Position numbers and translations under genes: made by a program
Notes under the pieces: model-generated
What the model was told of the DNA's origin: nothing
What the model saw: only the letters and a program-made list of their open reading frames with translations
The model's database searches: none
NCBI GenBank assembly: GCA_903837025.1
Contig: CAILTC010000096.1
Location: 1-18,316, forward strand
DNA: 18,316 nt
Direction: 5' to 3'
Source: an uncultured Bacteroidota bacterium
Lineage (GTDB): Bacteria; Bacteroidota; Bacteroidia; Flavobacteriales; Flavobacteriaceae
Shown: positions 14,308 to 18,316 of the stretch, piece by piece
Numbering within the stretch: the stretch's first letter is position 1
Layout: each line of letters opens with the position of its first letter

Positions 14308-17300
14308 ATGGATCAAGAAGCCTACATTTTGACCGAACCCCTATATTCTAAGCCTGAATTTGATGCTATTTTATCATTTATTTCAGAAATTTGCGAAGTT
14401 TCTAACGTAATCATAACACACTTTAACACTAAAAATCAATTACTGCTATCAGGAATAGGTTTTGACACTGCGTCTATTACCGAAAATATATTAGCCCATA
14501 ATCAGACTGTAATTGATACGAAAACACTTTTTACAGTTTCAAATTCAATTCCTTCCTTTTCTTTTTTCGCAGGTGTACCAATTTTTAATCCTGAAAATTT
14601 AGTAATAGGTACAATTTGCATTTTAAATCATAAACCTTGGGAACTTTCTGAAATACAACTAAAAACGTTACAACATTGTGCGCTACAAATACATTCTCAT
14701 TTAGAACTAGAAAAGCAAAACAAGAAATTTCAACATATAATCAAGGAGAAAGAGCATCAATTTCAACTATTTATAGATAATTCGAAAGAAATTTTATACG
14801 AGCTTAATCACGAAGGAATATTCAATTATGTGTCTAAAAACTTGATTGTATTCTTAGGTCGTGAAGCAGATGAATTTATAGGAAAAAACATTGCTCTGTT
14901 TATACATCCCGAAGATTTGGAAATGTGCATAAATCATTTGAATAATGTATTTGAAACTGGGAAAAGCAAAAACGAACTTATTTATCGTATTTCACACAAA
15001 GAGGGGCATTATGTGTGGCATTCTTCTAATTTAAAATTTTCAGAAAACGAAGGTAAGCCTGTTTTTATTGGAAACTTTAGAGACGTTACTGAGCAAATTG
15101 AATCACAACAAAAAATCTTACAACAAAAAGAACTCTACGAAAAAATATTAGATAAAATTCCAACTGATATTGCAGTATTTGACAATAATCATAAATACAT
15201 TTATTTAAATCCGTTTGCAATAAGAAACGACGAACTTCGGAAATTTATTATAGGAAAAAATGATTTTGAGTATGCAAAACATACCGGAAGAAACACAATA
15301 TCTGCACAAAAAAGGAGAGCAAAGTTTTTAGAAGCTGAATCATCTAAAAGCCTAATCGTGTGGGAAGAAAAATTTGTTGGCATAAATGGGCAGATGACCT
15401 ATCATAACCGGAAATTCAATCCCGTTTTAAGTGACGATGGCAGCCTTGATATCATGGTTGGTTTTGGTGTTGACATTACCGAAATGAAACAAAAACAAGA
15501 TGAAATTATCAAAAACAGACAACTTCTTAACAGCATTGTTGGAAATGTCGCTGTTGGAATTCTAGTTCAAGGGCCTAATTCGGAAATTATCGAAAATAAC
15601 AAAGCCGCTTGCGAAATGTTAGGTCTTAGTCAAGATCAACTAATTGGGAAAACATCGTACAATAAACAGTGGAAAGCGATTCATCTTGATGGAACAGAAT
15701 TTCTAGCAGAAGAACATCCAGTTCCTCAGGCAATAAAACTATTAAAACCCGTGAAAAATGTGGTTATGGGCGTTTTTCGTCCGGTTATAAAAGATCTTGT
15801 ATGGTTATTAGTTGACGCTATTCCGGTTTTTGATGATTTAGGAGTATTGTTATATGTGGTATGTTCGTTTAACGATATTACGGAACTTAAAAATATAGAA
15901 GATGAATTAAAAATAAGTAACGAACGTTTTGCATATTCAAGCCAAGCAACTTCAGATGCTATCTGGGATTGGGACATGGTAACTGATGAAATTATAGTAG
16001 GAGCAAACTATTCAAATATCTTTGGACACTGCTTTAAGAATAACTCTATTATGGCAGCGGACTGTGAGCATTTTGTTCATCCGGACGACAAAGAAGAATA
16101 TCTTAAAAACATAGTCGAAGTTTTAGATAGCAATTCTAATAAATGGTCTGATGAATACCGCTATCTAAAATCAGATGGAAGTTATGCCGATGTAAATGAC
16201 AAAGCAATAATTATACGAAATAGTGAAGGACTTCCTATTAGGATGATTGGAGCCATGCAGGATATTACCCATAAAAAAAGATTGGAAGATAAGTTACGAC
16301 AAAGTGAGGAGCGATTTAAAGGAACTTTTGAGCATTCACCCGTTGGCATGGCCATAATGAGTATTGATGGATATTGGATAGAAGTTAACAATAGGAGTTG
16401 TGAAATATTAGGCTACTCTAAAGACGAACTGAAAAAATTGAGATTCCGTGACATTAGCTTCCCTGATGATTTAATAGAAGATATAGATAATAAAGTAAAA
16501 TTAGATTCTGGAGAAATAACAAATTTCACAAGAGAAAAAAGATACATCCGAAAAGACAAATCAATTGTTTGGGTGCTTTTATCCGTCTCTTTGCTACGAG
16601 ACAAAAATGGAGAAATTACCGACTACCTATCCCAAATCATTGATATCACCGAAAGGATTCAATTCGAAAATGAGAATAAATTATTACTCGAGGAAAACAT
16701 TAGAAATAGAACAATTCAATTAAATGAAGCTAAAGACTTGTACCGATTATTAGCTGACAACACTGTAGATTTAGTTTGTTTACATAATTTAGACTCTACG
16801 TTTCAGTACATTTCCCCTTCTATAAAAAGACTACTTGGTTACGAATCGGAAGAATTATTAGGAAAAACACCATTAGAATATATACATCCTGAAGACATAA
16901 AAGGATTTCATGATAGACTTACCGGTTTTATTTACCATAAAGAAGATAAATCTCAGGAATTCCGATTTAGAAATGCAAAAGGGCATTATGTATGGCTGGA
17001 AATAACGGCTAATATTGTTGAAGAAAATGGAATTCCAGTCAGTTTTCAATCTAGTACAAGAGATATAACTCAACGAATAGAGGCCAAGCAATCTATAGAA
17101 AAAGCATTGCTAAAAGAGCGCGAATTAAACGAATTGAGAACTAATTTAGTTTCAACAATTTCTCATGAATTTAGAACCCCTATAACAACAATCCGAACAA
17201 GTGCCGAATTGATTGCTATGTATTTGGAATCAAACTCCCCCGAAAAAGACAAACAAATAGATAAAAGACTCAACACGATTACAAGTGAGATTGACAGAAT

Positions 17301-17820
17301 AATCGAACTAATGAATTCGGTATTGACTATTTCTAAGGAAGATTCAGGCAAAACTAATTTCAATCCAATTTCATTCGATTTAAAACAAGTTTGCCTTGAT
17401 GTTATAGAAAATAGTTACTCCAATCAAAAAGATGCTAGAAAAGTTCAATCTGAATTTAGAGGGGATCATTTTAAGGTCTTTGCCGATAAAAACTTAATGG
17501 AATATTCCCTTTTTAATTTATTAAACAATGCTTTCAAATACTCTGAAGGTTCCGGAGATATTATCCTAAAACTTTCGACTACATCATCAAATATTATTCT
17601 GGAAATCATTGATAACGGTATTGGCATACCCGAAGAGGATCAGCATAAACTATTTAACACCTTTTTTAGAGCAAGCAATACAAATGGAATTCAAGGTACA
17701 GGATTAGGACTTTATATTGTTAAAACATTTACCGAGAAAAATTCAGGAAGCCTATTTTTAGAAAGCCAATTGGGAAAAGGAACGAAAGTTACTTTACAAT
17801 TTGCTTTACAAAAACAATAA
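14308..17820 (+). CDS. Soluble multi-sensor histidine kinase: GAF-like, six PAS, HisKA, HATPase
   Basis: The 1170-residue product has no signal peptide or membrane segment, so it should sense something in the cytoplasm. An N-terminal GAF-like region (about 18-132; FAGVPIFNPENLVIGTICILN is typical) is followed by six PAS/PAC units, each ending in a DIT/DVT motif: about 150-265, 274-395, 402-530, 536-660, 664-785 and 808-925. The HisKA domain has the phosphoacceptor H953 in ISHEFRTP. The ATPase domain has the N box LLNNAFKYS (N1073, N1074), G1 DNGIGI (1102-1107) and G2 GTGLGLYIV (1130-1138). All catalytic residues are intact. It has no receiver or output domain and no response-regulator gene beside it. 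The 277-bp spacer before it, shared with dnaG, holds no exact TAnnTTTG on this strand. The ligand or cofactor is unknown. Confidence 0.93.
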   Translation: MDQEAYILTEPLYSKPEFDAILSFISEICEVSNVIITHFNTKNQLLLSGIGFDTASITENILAHNQTVIDTKTLFTVSNSIPSFSFFAGVPIFNPENLVIGTICILNHKPWELSEIQLKTLQHCALQIHSHLELEKQNKKFQHIIKEKEHQFQLFIDNSKEILYELNHEGIFNYVSKNLIVFLGREADEFIGKNIALFIHPEDLEMCINHLNNVFETGKSKNELIYRISHKEGHYVWHSSNLKFSENEGKPVFIGNFRDVTEQIESQQKILQQKELYEKILDKIPTDIAVFDNNHKYIYLNPFAIRNDELRKFIIGKNDFEYAKHTGRNTISAQKRRAKFLEAESSKSLIVWEEKFVGINGQMTYHNRKFNPVLSDDGSLDIMVGFGVDITEMKQKQDEIIKNRQLLNSIVGNVAVGILVQGPNSEIIENNKAACEMLGLSQDQLIGKTSYNKQWKAIHLDGTEFLAEEHPVPQAIKLLKPVKNVVMGVFRPVIKDLVWLLVDAIPVFDDLGVLLYVVCSFNDITELKNIEDELKISNERFAYSSQATSDAIWDWDMVTDEIIVGANYSNIFGHCFKNNSIMAADCEHFVHPDDKEEYLKNIVEVLDSNSNKWSDEYRYLKSDGSYADVNDKAIIIRNSEGLPIRMIGAMQDITHKKRLEDKLRQSEERFKGTFEHSPVGMAIMSIDGYWIEVNNRSCEILGYSKDELKKLRFRDISFPDDLIEDIDNKVKLDSGEITNFTREKRYIRKDKSIVWVLLSVSLLRDKNGEITDYLSQIIDITERIQFENENKLLLEENIRNRTIQLNEAKDLYRLLADNTVDLVCLHNLDSTFQYISPSIKRLLGYESEELLGKTPLEYIHPEDIKGFHDRLTGFIYHKEDKSQEFRFRNAKGHYVWLEITANIVEENGIPVSFQSSTRDITQRIEAKQSIEKALLKERELNELRTNLVSTISHEFRTPITTIRTSAELIAMYLESNSPEKDKQIDKRLNTITSEIDRIIELMNSVLTISKEDSGKTNFNPISFDLKQVCLDVIENSYSNQKDARKVQSEFRGDHFKVFADKNLMEYSLFNLLNNAFKYSEGSGDIILKLSTTSSNIILEIIDNGIGIPEEDQHKLFNTFFRASNTNGIQGTGLGLYIVKTFTEKNSGSLFLESQLGKGTKVTLQFALQKQ

Positions 17821-17932
17821 AAAACTAGATGTAAAATTATATGTACTTTATTAAATAACATATAGTATAAATTTTTCCCGATCAAAGATAAAAAAAATTA
17901 TTAAAAACTATTTAGATCAGATTTAGAAGCAA

Positions 17933-18139
17933 TTAATTATATTGTTTACAATTTATATACTTTAAATGATTTTGATATATTTCTTTATTAAAATATTTTT
18001 CCTTAAATATGGTAACTAAATATTCAGCACTATGCGCATTTTTTTTAGCTATTTTCAACTCTCTAAAACCAAAATTATTTATATTAATTAGCAACAAATA
18101 AGTATAGTTTTTTATAAAATATGAGATAAAGAAAAACAT
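17933..18139 (-). CDS. Possible small membrane protein, unidentified
   Basis: I do not recognise this 68-residue product. It starts with a hydrophobic segment (MFFFISYFI, then YLLLIN) and continues with a charged, helix-prone part (FRELKIAKKNAHSAEYLV). The frame stays open upstream to 18271 without an ATG, and that extension is also strongly hydrophobic. Part of the extension lies opposite the plus-strand frame that begins at 18177, so at least that part may be an antisense shadow. No promoter match was found. It could be a small membrane protein, a remnant of a longer gene, or chance in A/T-rich DNA. Confidence 0.3.
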   Translation of the reverse strand: MFFFISYFIKNYTYLLLININNFGFRELKIAKKNAHSAEYLVTIFKEKYFNKEIYQNHLKYINCKQYN

Positions 18140-18147
18140 TATAAATA

Positions 18148-18186
18148 ATGCTATTGAAAATAGTTGAAATATATAATTGGAGGTGA
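18148..18186 (+). CDS. Possible 12-codon leader ORF overlapping the next start
   Basis: ATG at 18148 opens a 12-residue frame (MLLKIVEIYNWR) ending in TGA at 18184-18186. Its stop overlaps the GTG at 18183 in a GTGA arrangement. It could be a leader peptide, or the true N-terminus of the following gene separated by a frameshift; it could also be chance. Confidence 0.2.
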   Translation: MLLKIVEIYNWR

Positions 18187-18316
18187 AAAATAGAAAAACT
18201 GAAAACGAAATTAATATAGATGGAGGTGCACAAGGTATATTTAGGAAATCTATTCTAGATTTAGACTTAATTCAATATGCAATTGAAAGCGATAAGAATT
18301 TTTCTATCTATTGTAA
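18183..18316 (+). CDS. Start of an unidentified gene, cut by the window edge
   Basis: From GTG 18183 the frame is open to the end of the window (44 codons plus 2 bases). The residues are polar and protein-like, for example TENEINIDGGAQGIF and LIQYAIESDKNFSIYC. A TTG at 18177 in the same frame is an alternative start; a stop at 18174-18176 closes the frame upstream. A GGAG string directly before the GTG is too close to act as its own Shine-Dalgarno. I do not recognise the family, and the fragment is too short to say more. Confidence 0.4.
   Translation, partial: MKNRKTENEINIDGGAQGIFRKSILDLDLIQYAIESDKNFSIYC

Larger units (their letters stand above)
17821..18316. other. AT-rich region after the kinase gene with only doubtful ORFs
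   Basis: From 17821 to 17932 I see no gene; a 7-bp A/T stem (17838-17844 with 17858-17864) is too weak to call a terminator. From 17933 on there is a small minus-strand ORF and, from 18177, an open plus-strand frame cut by the right edge. Base composition is more A/T-rich than in the genes to the left. Confidence 0.5.

Noticed and set aside
11428..17820. Response regulator and PAS kinase as a cognate two-component pair
   Set aside because: They are separated by dnaG on the opposite strand, and the kinase is HisKA type while NarL/LuxR regulators usually pair with HisKA_3 kinases.
17838..17864. Terminator after the kinase gene
   Set aside because: Only a 7-bp A/T stem with a 13-nt loop; too weak to support a terminator call.
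1..18316. CRISPR arrays, tRNA or rRNA genes, insertion sequences, phage or defence genes
   Set aside because: Looked for repeats, cloverleaf features, transposase and nuclease motifs; none seen. Apart from the last 500 bp the window is ordinary core chromosome.

Overview
The window looks like chromosome from a member of the Flavobacteriaceae, most likely Flavobacterium or a close relative. The DNA is AT-rich. Promoters with the Bacteroidetes -7 element TAnnTTTG stand in front of several genes, Shine-Dalgarno sequences are largely absent, and two gliding-motility genes (gldB, gldC) are present. All identifications were made by reading the sequence without a database search.

Layout. Positions 1-7212, minus strand, hold the upstream half of a division and cell wall (dcw) operon, transcribed mraZ > rsmH > ftsL > ftsI > murE > mraY > murD. 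murD runs off the left edge. Genes are packed with overlaps of 4-26 nt or short gaps. murF is not in its usual place between murE and mraY. The mraZ promoter carries an array of 10-bp-spaced GTGGKAW boxes that fits an autoregulatory MraZ operator. A 378-bp divergent spacer separates this operon from a plus-strand pair, an alpha/beta hydrolase and the ribosome-assembly GTPase engB, which ends at a strong two-way terminator (about 9040-9081).

Facing it on the minus strand is gldB-gldC, a lipoprotein gene and its small partner overlapping by 11 nt. Divergent from gldB is nadE (NH3-dependent NAD synthetase); its likely -7 element abuts the gldB -7 element, and the gldB leader contains a palindromic element of about 78 bp. 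Next come a NarL/LuxR-type response regulator with an altered acidic pocket (plus) and, convergent with it, dnaG primase (minus), whose zinc-finger ligands are all replaced. Divergent from dnaG is a 1170-residue soluble sensor kinase with a GAF-like region, six PAS domains, HisKA and HATPase. The last 500 bp are very AT-rich and hold only a doubtful small minus-strand ORF and the start of an unidentified plus-strand gene cut by the right edge.

How the genes work together. The dcw genes make and polymerise lipid-linked peptidoglycan precursor at the septum. The middle block is housekeeping (ribosome assembly, NAD synthesis, primer synthesis) mixed with gliding motility. The regulator and the kinase are signalling genes without an obvious partner. 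I see no phage, insertion sequence, CRISPR array, RNA gene or defence system. The parts most worth a second look are regulatory sequences and altered protein motifs, not a new gene cassette.
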